From: Syntrophales bacterium
GTDB taxonomy: Bacteria; Desulfobacterota; Syntrophia; Syntrophales; UBA2251
Direction: 5' to 3'
Assembly: GCA_023230905.1 (NCBI GenBank)
Contig: JALNWL010000040.1
Span: forward strand, 1-15,518
Length of the DNA: 15,518 nt
The translations under genes and the position numbers were made by a program. Numbering within the stretch: the stretch's first letter is position 1; every line of letters starts with the position of its first letter. Shown piece after piece: positions 1-7,596 of the stretch. The notes below the pieces were generated by a model. The model saw only the letters and a program-made list of their open reading frames with translations. It had not been told where the DNA came from and ran no database searches.

Positions 1-87
1 CAGGCCGCAGCACGCCCCGCAGGACTTGCCGCCGTCCGGCTGGCACAGATGGATGAAATCGCTTGCTCCCGTATTCAACGGATCCAC
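1..87 (-). CDS. Cysteine-cluster protein, N-terminal fragment (runs off left edge)
   Basis: The reverse strand is open from the left edge to about position 120. It reads a short N-terminus followed by CQPDGGKSCGACCGL. The closely spaced cysteines (C-x8-C-x2-CC) resemble the N-terminal cluster of small metal-binding proteins of the YkgJ / CxxCxxCC type, which are common in deltaproteobacteria. The start is uncertain: GTG at 87-85 gives VDPLNTGASDFIHLCQ, TTG at 78 is possible, and no strong ribosome binding site is visible for either. Only about 29 codons lie in the window, so domain content and length cannot be judged. The gene diverges from the plus-strand operon that begins at 290. The call rests on the cysteine pattern alone and could be wrong. 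Confidence 0.45.
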   Translation of the reverse strand, partial: MDPLNTGASDFIHLCQPDGGKSCGACCGL

Positions 88-112
88 CCTCACAGGCGCC
101 GGCCCTCGGAAA

Positions 113-150
113 ATAGGGCGCTGTCCCTATTTATAGGGCGCTGTCCCTAT
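113..150. repeat. Tandem pair of REP-like palindromes
   Basis: Two identical 18-bp units ATAGGGCGCTGTCCCTAT lie at 113-130 and 133-150, a period of 20. Each is an inverted repeat with 6-bp arms (ATAGGG/CCCTAT) and a 6-nt centre, CGCTGT. Flanking A and T runs extend the pairing, and the second unit is followed by TTTTT. The minus-strand reading, AAATAGGGACAGCGCCC, resembles dispersed GGGACAG-type palindromes that I associate with REP-associated tyrosine transposases in deltaproteobacteria. No transposase is present here. The pair sits between two divergent genes. Confidence 0.6.
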
Positions 151-289
151 TTTTTCCCACCGCCTATAAAATGTCTCCCGTTGCAGGTCAAGGACAAAGA
201 TGGTAAAGACAACGCCACGCGACGGGGAATGGGAACGCCGGGGCGGGAAAACCGCCGGCGGAGGGGTCGCCGTTCCCGATGGGGGCATC

Positions 290-676
290 ATGAAGACGCT
301 GGTGGAAACCACCGTTCTGGACAATGGCCTGACGATGGAGGTCTGGGACCGGTCGCGGCCGATCGCCGCGGACACGACGAAGGTCGAGCTGTACGTGCGC
401 GTCCCGGTCCGCCTCGAACGGGATTTCTTCCCGGGCGACGAGGCCTTCGACGTCGTCCGGCGGATCTGGGACGATCCGATCGTCTACGAGTACGTCCGCG
501 AGCGCACCTTCGTCGGCAACGACGCGCGGGAGGCGGTTTTCGCCGAACTGCTCGCGGCCTTCCGGGCCCACACCCTGCCCTACCTCGGCCGTCCGGACTT
601 CGCCCGCGGCCTCGCCCTGGCCCGCTACCGGGAATACCTGAACAACCCCCACACGTTCCGGAACCGGCTCCAATGA
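290..676 (+). CDS. Conserved-looking protein of unknown function upstream of radical SAM gene
   Basis: The product is 128 aa and I do not recognise a named family. It is soluble in appearance, with no signal peptide or membrane segment. The N-terminus MKTLVETTVLDNGLTMEVWD looks like a natural beta-strand start, and the C-terminus is acidic/aromatic helical (RYREYLNNPHTFRNRLQ). The frame stays open back to an ATG at 200 that has a good AAGGA motif (189-193). That extension would add 30 residues of low-complexity Gly/Arg sequence, so the ATG at 290 (preceded by GGGGG) is preferred, though 200 cannot be excluded. The stop overlaps the next start as ATGA at 673-676, so the gene is probably translationally coupled to the radical SAM gene and may act with it. 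No function is claimed. Confidence 0.7.
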   Translation: MKTLVETTVLDNGLTMEVWDRSRPIAADTTKVELYVRVPVRLERDFFPGDEAFDVVRRIWDDPIVYEYVRERTFVGNDAREAVFAELLAAFRAHTLPYLGRPDFARGLALARYREYLNNPHTFRNRLQ

Positions 677-3192
677 GAGAAGAGGCCTTCCTCACCCGGG
701 TCGAAAAGCCCGGCCGCTACCTGGGCGGCGAAGTCAACGCCGTCGTCAAGGACCATGCGGCCTGCCGCCTGAGCATCGCGCTGGCCTTTCCTGACGTCTA
801 CGAGGTCGGCATGTCCCATCTCGGCCTCCAGATCCTCTACGGCATCCTCAACGCGGAGCCCGGCGTCGTGGCGGAGCGGTGCTACGCCCCCTGGCCGGAC
901 CTGGAGGGCGAGCTCGTCCGCCGCGCCCTGCCGCTTGTCACGCTGGAGTCGCGCACGCCGCTTCACGCCTTCGACCTCGTCGGCTTCTCCCTCCAGTACG
1001 AGCTGTCCTACACGAACGTCCTCGCCATGCTGGACCTGGGCGGCATCCCCCTCCGCGCGGCGGCGCGCGGGGAGGACCACCCCCTCGTCATCGCCGGCGG
1101 CCCCTGCGCCTTCAACCCCCTGCCCATGTCGCCCTTCATCGACGCCTTCGTGATCGGCGAGGGGGAGGCCGTGATCGGCGAAATCGCCCGGGCCCTGATG
1201 GCCGCGAAGTCGCGGGGCGAGCGCCGGGCCTCGCGGCTCGCGCGCCTGGCGGAGATCGAGGGGGTCTACTGCCCCGCTCTCCACACGCACGGGGAGATCA
1301 TCCGCAAGCGGACCGTCCCGGACCTGAACGCCTGGCACGGACCCGTCTGCCCCGTCGTCCCGTTGGTGAAGACCATCCACGACCGTCTGGTCCTGGAAAT
1401 CGCCCGGGGCTGCACCCGGGGATGCCGCTTCTGCCAGGCCGGCATGCTCTGGCGGCCCGTCCGGGAGCGCGATCCGGACATTCTCCTGCAGATGTCGGAC
1501 CGGATGCTCGCCGCCACGGGGCACGAGGAGCTCTCGCTCCTGTCCCTGAGCGCCGGCGACTACCCCCACATCGAGGCCCTCCTCGGCCTGCTCATGGACC
1601 GGCACTACGCCCGCCGCGTCGCCCTGGCGCTCCCCTCCCTGCGCGTGGAGACCCTGACGCCGCGGCTCATGGAGGTCATCCGCCGCGTCCGGAAGACAAG
1701 CTTCACCCTCGCCCCGGAGGCGGGAACCCAGCGCCTGCGGGACCGGATCAACAAGGGGAACACGGAGGCCGACCTGATGGCGACCGCCGGCAACGTCTTC
1801 GACGCTGGCTGGCGCTCGCTCAAGCTCTACTTCATGATCGGCCTGCCCGGCGAGGGCGAGACGGACCTCGACGGCATCGTCGACCTCGCCCACAAGACCC
1901 TGCCGCGCGGAAAGGCGCCCGGACAGGTCGCCGTCAGCCTCTCGACCTTCGTCCCCAAGCCCCACACGCCCTTCCAGTGGGAGCGCCAGATCGACCTCGC
2001 GGAAACGGAGGCGCGTCAGGCGTATTTCCGCAGGCGCCTCCGCCATCCCCGCCTGACCGTCCGCTGGCACGACGGACGGATGAGCCTCCTCGAGGGGCTG
2101 CTCTCCCGGGGGGACGAGCGTATGGGAGATCTCTTAGAGCGGGCCTACGCGCTGGGCTGCCGCTTCGACGGCTGGGGCGACCGCTTCCGGTTCGACCTCT
2201 GGGAGGCGGCGCTCGACGGCCTCGGCGTCGACCGGGAGGCCGCCCTGGCGGCGCGCCCCCCCGCGGCCGCGTTGCCCTGGGACCGCATCGCAACCGGCGT
2301 CAGCGCCGATTTCCTGCGAGAAGAGGCGGCGCGGGCGCTCGACGGACGACTTACCGAGGACTGCCGGACGGGCCCCTGCCATCGATGCGGCGTCTGCGAC
2401 CACGAAACGATCCGGATCGTCCCCGCGGGGCCGCCGCCCGAGACCGCCGCCCCGTCCCAACCCGGAACGCCGGCGCCAAGCCGTCCGCCCGTCTATCGCC
2501 GCTACCGCCTCCGGTTCGTCAAGGAGGGCCGGGCGCGCTTCCTGTCCCACCTGGAGCTGGCCGCCATCCTGATCCGGGCCATCCGCCTAGCGGGGCTCGA
2601 CTTCCGCTACAGCGAGGGCTTCCACCCCCACCCGCGCCTGTCCTTCGCCGTGGCCACGTCGGTGGGAATGGAGAGCCGCGAGGAATACGCCGACATCGAG
2701 CTGATCGATCCGGGGCTCGACCCGGAGCGCCTGCGCGACGCCATCAACCGACGCCTGCCGGCGGGCATCGCCGTGACGGACGCGGCGCCGATCGACCCCG
2801 CCACCCCGTCGCTGGCCGACGCGATCGGCGGCTTCCGCTACGAGATCACCCTGCCCGACGACCTGGACGAAACGGACGGACGCGCGATCCCGGAGCGCGT
2901 CTCCGCCTTTCTCGCGGCGGACACCTGCCCCTTCGTCCGCGAGGGCAAGGGAAAAACGCAGACCCGGGATATCCGCCCCTACGTCGCCGACCTGAAGTGG
3001 GCGCCGGAGGCGCGGCGGCTGACGGCCTCGGTCCGGTTCGACGCGCGGGGCGCCGTCCGGCCGTCCGAACTCCTCATCCACGTCCTCAAACTGCCGGAGG
3101 CAACCGCCCGGGAGGCGCGCATCGTCAAGACCGCCGTCCTCGGAAAAGAAGGGGGAAGGGAATCGGCGCGCCCGGCTCAAGATTTATGTTGA
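673..3192 (+). CDS. Fused radical SAM protein with C-terminal DUF2344 domain (TIGR03960 + TIGR03936 type)
   Basis: The product is 839 aa. Residues 1-200 look like the cobalamin-binding-like region found before many radical SAM domains (GGPCAFNPLPMSPFIDAF, then IGEGE). The radical SAM core starts at CTRGCRFC, with C247, C251 and C254 as the CxxxCxxC ligands of the SAM-cleaving [4Fe-4S] cluster, and continues with FTLAPEAGTQRLRD and YFMIGLPGE. A second cysteine group, C564, C569, C572 and C575, closes this half and may bind a metal. After a Pro-rich linker at about 585-606, residues 607-839 form the 'radical SAM-linked' DUF2344 region (LRFVKEGRARFLSHLEL, YSEGFHPHPRLSFA). In other genomes the two halves are separate adjacent genes or fused, as here; no substrate is established. 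A neighbourhood beside rplU is typical and suggests an RNA or ribosome role, which is inference. The start overlaps the previous stop. An upstream-extended frame from 49 is rejected as Arg-rich nonsense. Confidence 0.93.
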   Translation: MREEAFLTRVEKPGRYLGGEVNAVVKDHAACRLSIALAFPDVYEVGMSHLGLQILYGILNAEPGVVAERCYAPWPDLEGELVRRALPLVTLESRTPLHAFDLVGFSLQYELSYTNVLAMLDLGGIPLRAAARGEDHPLVIAGGPCAFNPLPMSPFIDAFVIGEGEAVIGEIARALMAAKSRGERRASRLARLAEIEGVYCPALHTHGEIIRKRTVPDLNAWHGPVCPVVPLVKTIHDRLVLEIARGCTRGCRFCQAGMLWRPVRERDPDILLQMSDRMLAATGHEELSLLSLSAGDYPHIEALLGLLMDRHYARRVALALPSLRVETLTPRLMEVIRRVRKTSFTLAPEAGTQRLRDRINKGNTEADLMATAGNVFDAGWRSLKLYFMIGLPGEGETDLDGIVDLAHKTLPRGKAPGQVAVSLSTFVPKPHTPFQWERQIDLAETEARQAYFRRRLRHPRLTVRWHDGRMSLLEGLLSRGDERMGDLLERAYALGCRFDGWGDRFRFDLWEAALDGLGVDREAALAARPPAAALPWDRIATGVSADFLREEAARALDGRLTEDCRTGPCHRCGVCDHETIRIVPAGPPPETAAPSQPGTPAPSRPPVYRRYRLRFVKEGRARFLSHLELAAILIRAIRLAGLDFRYSEGFHPHPRLSFAVATSVGMESREEYADIELIDPGLDPERLRDAINRRLPAGIAVTDAAPIDPATPSLADAIGGFRYEITLPDDLDETDGRAIPERVSAFLAADTCPFVREGKGKTQTRDIRPYVADLKWAPEARRLTASVRFDARGAVRPSELLIHVLKLPEATAREARIVKTAVLGKEGGRESARPAQDLC

Positions 3193-3216
3193 CAAACGGC
3201 CCCGTTTTTTTGTAAG
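3189..3216 (+). promoter_or_regulatory. Sigma70-type promoter of rplU-rpmA
   Basis: A perfect -35 TTGACA at 3189-3194 is followed, after 16 bp, by TGTAAG at 3211-3216 (4 of 6 matches to TATAAT). The -35 hexamer overlaps the TGA stop of the radical SAM gene at 3190-3192, so rplU-rpmA can be expressed separately from the upstream operon. Confidence 0.7.
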
Positions 3217-3218
3217 GA

Positions 3219-3239
3219 TGCCGTTCTAAATTTTCGGCA
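3219..3239 (+). promoter_or_regulatory. Leader hairpin just upstream of the rplU ribosome binding site
   Basis: TGCCG (3219-3223) can pair with CGGCA (3235-3239) around an 11-nt AU-rich loop. The stem abuts the AAGGA motif at 3239-3243. In the transcript it would lie at the very 5' end and could modulate L21 translation. The stem is short and the role is inference. Confidence 0.35.
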
Positions 3240-3251
3240 AGGATGACAATC

Positions 3252-3563
3252 ATGTATGCGGTGATCAAGACAGGCGGAAAGCAGCACCGGGTCGTCGAGG
3301 GTGAGGTGCTGAGGGTTGAGAAGCTCGAGGGGAGCCAGGGCGATACGGTCGTCTTTGAGGACGTCCTCCTGGTCGCCCGAGACGAGGACATCCGCGTGGG
3401 CGCCCCACGCGTGGCCGGCGCCCGGGTAACCGGGGAGATCGTGTCGCAGATGAAAGGCCCCAAGATCGCCGTCTTCAAGAAGAAACGCCGCAAGGGATAC
3501 CACAAGAAGACGGGGCACCGCCAGCAGCTCACCGAAATGCGGATCAAGGAAATCTCGTTCTAA
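3252..3563 (+). CDS. rplU: 50S ribosomal protein L21
   Basis: The product is 103 aa, the usual length for bacterial L21, and starts with the hallmark MYAVIKTGGKQHRV. The family pattern continues through GAPRVAGARVTGEIV, then the basic KKKRRKGYHKKTGHRQ region that contacts 23S rRNA, and the end TEMRIKEISF. L21 is an early-assembling large-subunit protein. The start is set at 3252 rather than the in-frame ATG at 3243: the AAGGA at 3239-3243 overlaps the upstream ATG but is ideally spaced (8 nt) for the downstream one, and family members begin with MYA. The gene has its own promoter overlapping the end of the radical SAM gene and is followed by rpmA after 12 nt, the near-universal L21-L27 pair. 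Confidence 0.98.
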   Translation: MYAVIKTGGKQHRVVEGEVLRVEKLEGSQGDTVVFEDVLLVARDEDIRVGAPRVAGARVTGEIVSQMKGPKIAVFKKKRRKGYHKKTGHRQQLTEMRIKEISF

Positions 3564-3575
3564 GCGGAGGTCGTC

Positions 3576-3836
3576 ATGGCACACAAGAAAGGACAGGGCA
3601 GCTCCCGCAACGGCCGGGACAGCAACGCCCAGCGGCGCGGCGTGAAGGTGTTCGGGGGACAGTCCATCCGGGCGGGCGGAATCATCATCCGCCAGTTGGG
3701 CACGCGGATCCACCCGGGCGTCAACGTGGGCTTGGGCAAGGACTACACGATCTTCGCCAAGATCGACGGCGTCGTAAAGTTCGAGCGCCTGGACAAGCGG
3801 CGCAAGAAGGTCAGCGTGTACGCCGCCACGGCATGA
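3576..3836 (+). CDS. rpmA: 50S ribosomal protein L27
   Basis: The product is 86 aa and begins MAHKKGQGSSRNGRDS, the flexible N-terminal tail that reaches toward the peptidyl-transferase centre. There is no Firmicutes-type cleavable pre-sequence. The family core follows: RRGVKVFGGQ, then IIRQLGTRIHPGVNVGLGKDYTIFAK. A GGAGG ribosome binding site lies at 3566-3570, ahead of the ATG at 3576. The gene is co-transcribed with rplU from the promoter at 3189 and is closed by the strong terminator at 3866-3894, so it does not run on into the cyclase-obgE-proB unit. Confidence 0.98.
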   Translation: MAHKKGQGSSRNGRDSNAQRRGVKVFGGQSIRAGGIIIRQLGTRIHPGVNVGLGKDYTIFAKIDGVVKFERLDKRRKKVSVYAATA

Positions 3837-3865
3837 CGCGGTCCATCCCGCATCCCAAAGATTCC

Positions 3866-3894
3866 AAGGCACTGTCTTCAGTGCCTTTTTTTTT
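3866..3894 (+). terminator. Rho-independent terminator after rpmA
   Basis: AAGGCACT (3866-3873), the 6-nt loop GTCTTC and AGTGCCTT (3880-3887) form a perfect 8-bp stem that runs into a tract of nine T (3886-3894). This ends the rplU-rpmA transcript 30 bp past the rpmA stop. Confidence 0.92.
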
Positions 3895-3927
3895 GCACGC
3901 ACGAAAGCAGGCCTGAAAGAATAAGGG

Positions 3928-3956
3928 TTGCAATCCCCGGCGCCGGTCATTACAAT
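3928..3956 (+). promoter_or_regulatory. Sigma70-type promoter of the cyclase-obgE-proB unit
   Basis: TTGCAA (3928-3933) and TACAAT (3951-3956, 5 of 6 to consensus) are separated by exactly 17 bp. The spacer contains the 10-bp palindrome CCGGCGCCGG (3937-3946), a possible operator. The promoter lies just past the rpmA terminator and is the only clear promoter seen for the three genes that follow. Confidence 0.7.
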
Positions 3957-3996
3957 GCGTCCCGTTGCGCACCCCCGACGGGAGGAAAATCGTTTC

Positions 3997-6564
3997 ATGG
4001 GATTCAGGATCCGGCTGGACCGCTTCTTCACCAAAAACAAGGGCCTCTATTATAAACTCTCCCTGATTTTCGCTCTTTTTTTCGTGGCGCCGGTCCTGGG
4101 TTTCCTCTACTTCGCCGTCAAATACGACATCCTCGGCGACCGCTATCTCCCCCTGTTCTTCATTGTCCTGCTCATCGCCTTTTTCCTCGGCTTTGTGATC
4201 CTGCGCCGGGTTTTCGACCAGATCCTGAACCTCTCCCGGGACATTTCCCAGTCCCTCGCCCCCGAGCTGGCCGGCAACCGGGCAACGACGACCGACGAGT
4301 TGAACGGCATCTTCCACAGCTTCCGGACGCTGGAGGGGGAGCTGCGCAAGAACCTGGGCCATCTCGAAAAGAAGGCGGCGGAAATCTCCACCCTCAAGGA
4401 GCTCTCGGAGCTGTGCTACATCACCTTCAATCCCGACGACCTCCTGTACATCACCCTCGAGCGGGCCCTGAAGCTGGCGCGGGCGGATATCGGTTCGGTC
4501 CTGATCCTGTCGCCCCAGAGGGACGCCTTCCACATCCAGGCCTCCATCGGCCTGGGGGAGCATGTCAACATGGACGACCGGATTCCCTTCGAAACGAGCA
4601 TCGCCAAGTACGCCGTCATCAACAAATCGCCGCTTCTGGTCGAGAATATCGAAACGGACACCCGCTTCGGCCGCTCCTCGCGCTCCCAGTACGCCACCCG
4701 GTCCTTCATCTGCATGCCGCTCAAGAGCCTCCAGGAGGTCATCGGCGTCCTGAGCCTCTCGCGCAAGCGGGAGGACATCCCCTTCACGCAGGCCGACGTC
4801 GACATCCTCACCCCGCTCGTCAGCAGCGCCTCCTTTACGTTCGACAACCTCCGCCTGCTCGCGGCCGGCCGGGAACGGGACCGGGCCATGGAATCCACGG
4901 AACTCTTCGCCCGGACCGTCAACTCGACCCTCCGGGGCACGGAGCTGTTTCACACCCTCCTCCAGGAGCTCCGCCGGCACATCCCCTACGACATCGCCGT
5001 CCTCCTGGACTGGGACCGAAGCGCGCCGGGGAAGGTCTCCGTCCTGGATGTCCTCGCCTTCGTCCCGACCGCCCTGACCCGGGGGGCGGCCTTTGACGGC
5101 GAGGGGTCGATGCTCGACCGCGTCATCCGGCAGCAGAGCGCCCTCTTCCTGGACGACCTGAGCGCCCTGGCCCCTCCCCTGGAGAAGGCGCTGTGCCCCC
5201 AGGGGACAAACGGGACGTGTCTGCTGGCCCCCCTGAAGGTGGAGGGCCGGATCACGGGTGTTCTTTTGCTGTACAACGTGACGCGCGACGCGGTCGACAA
5301 GCGCGGGCGCCTCCTGTCGATGATGACGGAGGGGCTCTCGCTCGCCGTCGAAAAGGAAAACGTGCTCGCCTCCATCATGCGGCGCAACCAGGAACTCGCC
5401 ACCCTCCGGCAGATCGGCAGCGCCCTGTCCTCTTCGACCTTCGAGATGGACAAGGTTCTCAACTACACGATGGACATGATCCGCGTCACCATGAACGTCG
5501 AGGCGGGCTCCCTGCTCCTGCTCGACGGCAATGAACTGAAGTTCAAGGTGGCGTTCAATCTCGACGAGGCGCCCCTGAAGCATTTCCGCATCAAGCTCGG
5601 GCAGGGCATCGCCGGCTACGTCGCCGCCCGGGGGGAGACGATCACGGCGCCGGACATCCGCAACTCTCCCCACTTCTCCCCGGAGATGGACGCCCGGACC
5701 GGCTTCCGGACCCGCTCCGTCCTGTGCGTCCCCATGATTTCCCAGGGGCAGGTGATCGGCGTCATCGAGGTCCTGAACAAGATCGGCGGGGTCTTCGACA
5801 ACAGCGACATCCACCTCCTGCAATCGATCGCCACCTCCGTCAGCATCGCCATGGAGAACGCGCGCCTGTACCGGGAGACCCTGAGCATGGCCGAGGCGGA
5901 GCGCGGCATCCGCAGCCTGTTCCAGAAGTTCGTCCCCCGGGAGGTGGTGGACAAGATCCTCCTGCGCAGCGACGCGGAGCAGCCGCTGGTCGAGGAGTTC
6001 CGGAGCCTGACGCTCCTGAACATCGATATCCGCTCCTTCTCCCCCCTGGCCAAGAAGCTCGGCCCCCAGAAAACGGTGGCCATGCTGAACCACTTCTTCG
6101 CCCAGATGGGGGAGATCGTCTTCAGGAACCACGGCATCGTGGACAAGTACCTCGGGGACGGCTTCCTCGCCCTGTTCGGCGCCCCCGTTTCGAGCGCCAG
6201 GGACGCGGACAACGCCGTCGCCGCGGCCCTGGAGATGCAGGAGACCCTGCCGCTCTTGAACGCGTATTTCAAGGAGCAGTTCGGGACGACCCTGACCATG
6301 GGGATCAGCATCCACACGGGCGAGGTGGTCGTCGGGAACATCGGCTTCGAGAAGAAGATGGACTACACGGTCATCGGCGACGCCGTGAATTTTGTCTTCA
6401 AACTGCAATCCCTCTGCAAGTCCTGGCCGGACAACATCCTCATCAGCGAGAAGGCCTGCTCATCCGCGCAGTCTTCCCTGAACGCCGAGGAAATCGGCGT
6501 CTTCGAGATCGAACCGACCGTCGCGGCGCAGAAAATCTACCGCCTGCTGGGCATCAGAAAGTAG
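3997..6564 (+). CDS. Membrane-anchored triple-GAF class III adenylate/guanylate cyclase-like protein
   Basis: The product is 855 aa. Two membrane helices at about 17-40 and 51-71 are followed by a helical linker, three GAF-type sensor regions (about 145-285, 300-455 and 465-630) and a C-terminal class III cyclase homology domain (about 650-855). In the catalytic domain the metal-binding aspartates D677 (NIDIRSF) and D721 (KYLGDGF) are present. K717 and D789 (KMDYTVIGD) are the adenine-specifying pair, favouring ATP over GTP. Transition-state N798 is present, but the usual arginine four residues later is K802 (VNFVFKL), so activity may be reduced or altered. The start at 3997 is chosen because the earlier TTG (3928) and ATG (3955) lie inside the promoter; GGAGG at 3981-3985 precedes it. 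The stop is 3 nt from obgE, so the two are probably co-transcribed. The ligands of the GAF domains cannot be read from sequence. Confidence 0.92.
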   Translation: MGFRIRLDRFFTKNKGLYYKLSLIFALFFVAPVLGFLYFAVKYDILGDRYLPLFFIVLLIAFFLGFVILRRVFDQILNLSRDISQSLAPELAGNRATTTDELNGIFHSFRTLEGELRKNLGHLEKKAAEISTLKELSELCYITFNPDDLLYITLERALKLARADIGSVLILSPQRDAFHIQASIGLGEHVNMDDRIPFETSIAKYAVINKSPLLVENIETDTRFGRSSRSQYATRSFICMPLKSLQEVIGVLSLSRKREDIPFTQADVDILTPLVSSASFTFDNLRLLAAGRERDRAMESTELFARTVNSTLRGTELFHTLLQELRRHIPYDIAVLLDWDRSAPGKVSVLDVLAFVPTALTRGAAFDGEGSMLDRVIRQQSALFLDDLSALAPPLEKALCPQGTNGTCLLAPLKVEGRITGVLLLYNVTRDAVDKRGRLLSMMTEGLSLAVEKENVLASIMRRNQELATLRQIGSALSSSTFEMDKVLNYTMDMIRVTMNVEAGSLLLLDGNELKFKVAFNLDEAPLKHFRIKLGQGIAGYVAARGETITAPDIRNSPHFSPEMDARTGFRTRSVLCVPMISQGQVIGVIEVLNKIGGVFDNSDIHLLQSIATSVSIAMENARLYRETLSMAEAERGIRSLFQKFVPREVVDKILLRSDAEQPLVEEFRSLTLLNIDIRSFSPLAKKLGPQKTVAMLNHFFAQMGEIVFRNHGIVDKYLGDGFLALFGAPVSSARDADNAVAAALEMQETLPLLNAYFKEQFGTTLTMGISIHTGEVVVGNIGFEKKMDYTVIGDAVNFVFKLQSLCKSWPDNILISEKACSSAQSSLNAEEIGVFEIEPTVAAQKIYRLLGIRK

Positions 6565-6567
6565 CCC

Positions 6568-7596
6568 ATGAAATTCATCGACGAAGCCAAGATCTATGTC
6601 AAGGGGGGGGACGGGGGACGCGGTTGCGTCAGCTTCCGGCGGGAAAAATACGTCCCCCGGGGCGGACCCAACGGGGGCGACGGCGGCAAGGGCGGAGACA
6701 TTATCCTCGTCGCCTCCGGGAGCCACCAGACCCTCCTCGACCTGAAGTACCGGCAGCACCACATCGCGAAGCACGGCGGCCACGGCGAGGGGAGCGACCG
6801 GACGGGGCGGAACTCCGAGGACATCCGCATCCCCGTTCCCGCCGGCACCGTCGTGAAGGACGCTGAGAGCGGGGAAGTCCTGGCCGATCTGGTCCGCGCC
6901 GGCGAGACGTTCATCGTCGCCCGGGGCGGCATCGGCGGCCGGGGAAACGCCCGCTTCGCCACTCCGACGAACCAGGCGCCCCGCTACGCGCAGCCGGGAA
7001 TGCCGGGGGAGGAGCGGTGGATCCTCCTGGAGCTGAAGCTCCTGGCGGATATCGGAATCATCGGCCTCCCCAATGCGGGGAAATCGACCTTCATCTCCCG
7101 TGTCTCGGCCGCCCGGCCCAAGATCGCCGACTACCCCTTCACCACCCTGACGCCCAATCTCGGCGTCGTCAAGGTCGGCGACCGCGCCCCCTTCGTCGTG
7201 GCCGACATCCCCGGCCTGATCCCCGGGGCGCACCGGGGGCTCGGGATGGGCATCAAGTTTCTCCGCCACGTCGAGCGGACCTCCGTCCTGCTCCACTTGA
7301 TCGACCTCTCCGGAGATGCGGCCCCGGCCGGAGAGACGATGGCGACGATCAACGCGGAGCTCCGGCACTTCAGCCCGGGCCTCGGGGCCAGGCCCCAGGT
7401 GGTGGCCATCAGCAAGATCGACCTGACCGACACCCGGGAGCGCCTGGAAGCGGAGACGACTGCCCTCCTGCGGCAGCGCATCCGGGCCTTCCCCTTCTCC
7501 GCGGTCACCGGCGAGGGGCTTCCCGCGCTGCTCCACGCCTTGGCCAACGCCCTCGATGCCGCGCGCGAAAAGAACACCGAGGAGGTAACCCCATGA
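6568..7596 (+). CDS. obgE: Obg family GTPase involved in ribosome assembly
   Basis: The product is 342 aa. Residues 1-158 form the glycine-rich Obg fold, starting MKFIDEAKIYVKGGDGGRGC and containing repeated GGxGG motifs. The G domain follows: G1 GLPNAGKS at 166-173, switch TTLTPNLG, G3 DIPGLI, G4 SKID at 282-285 and G5-like SAVTGEG. The G4 motif has Ser where NKxD is usual. The C-terminus is short, without the OCT domain found in Firmicutes. Obg binds GTP/GDP and the 50S subunit and is generally essential; in some bacteria it responds to ppGpp. The start is 3 nt after the cyclase stop with only a weak ribosome binding site, suggesting coupled translation. The stop overlaps the proB start (ATGA, 7593-7596). 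Confidence 0.97.
   Translation: MKFIDEAKIYVKGGDGGRGCVSFRREKYVPRGGPNGGDGGKGGDIILVASGSHQTLLDLKYRQHHIAKHGGHGEGSDRTGRNSEDIRIPVPAGTVVKDAESGEVLADLVRAGETFIVARGGIGGRGNARFATPTNQAPRYAQPGMPGEERWILLELKLLADIGIIGLPNAGKSTFISRVSAARPKIADYPFTTLTPNLGVVKVGDRAPFVVADIPGLIPGAHRGLGMGIKFLRHVERTSVLLHLIDLSGDAAPAGETMATINAELRHFSPGLGARPQVVAISKIDLTDTRERLEAETTALLRQRIRAFPFSAVTGEGLPALLHALANALDAAREKNTEEVTP

Noticed and set aside
113..150. Tandem repeat as a small CRISPR array
   Set aside because: There are only two 18-bp units separated by 2 nt, with no spacers and no cas genes.
49..672. An N-terminal extension of the radical SAM protein back to position 49
   Set aside because: The extension overlaps the small gene at 290-676 in another frame, is Arg/Gly/Pro-rich, and crosses the REP-like repeat. 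The family N-terminus begins at the ATG at 673.
3928..3996. TTG at 3928 or ATG at 3955 as the cyclase start
   Set aside because: Both lie inside the -35 and -10 boxes of the promoter that should drive the gene. The ATG at 3997 has a GGAGG upstream and begins a sensible membrane-protein N-terminus.
3811..6408. A very long open frame on the minus strand opposite the cyclase gene
   Set aside because: It is a GC-codon shadow: the plus-strand frame has clear domain motifs, a promoter and a ribosome binding site, whereas the minus translation is Glu/Gly/His-rich and matches nothing I recognise.
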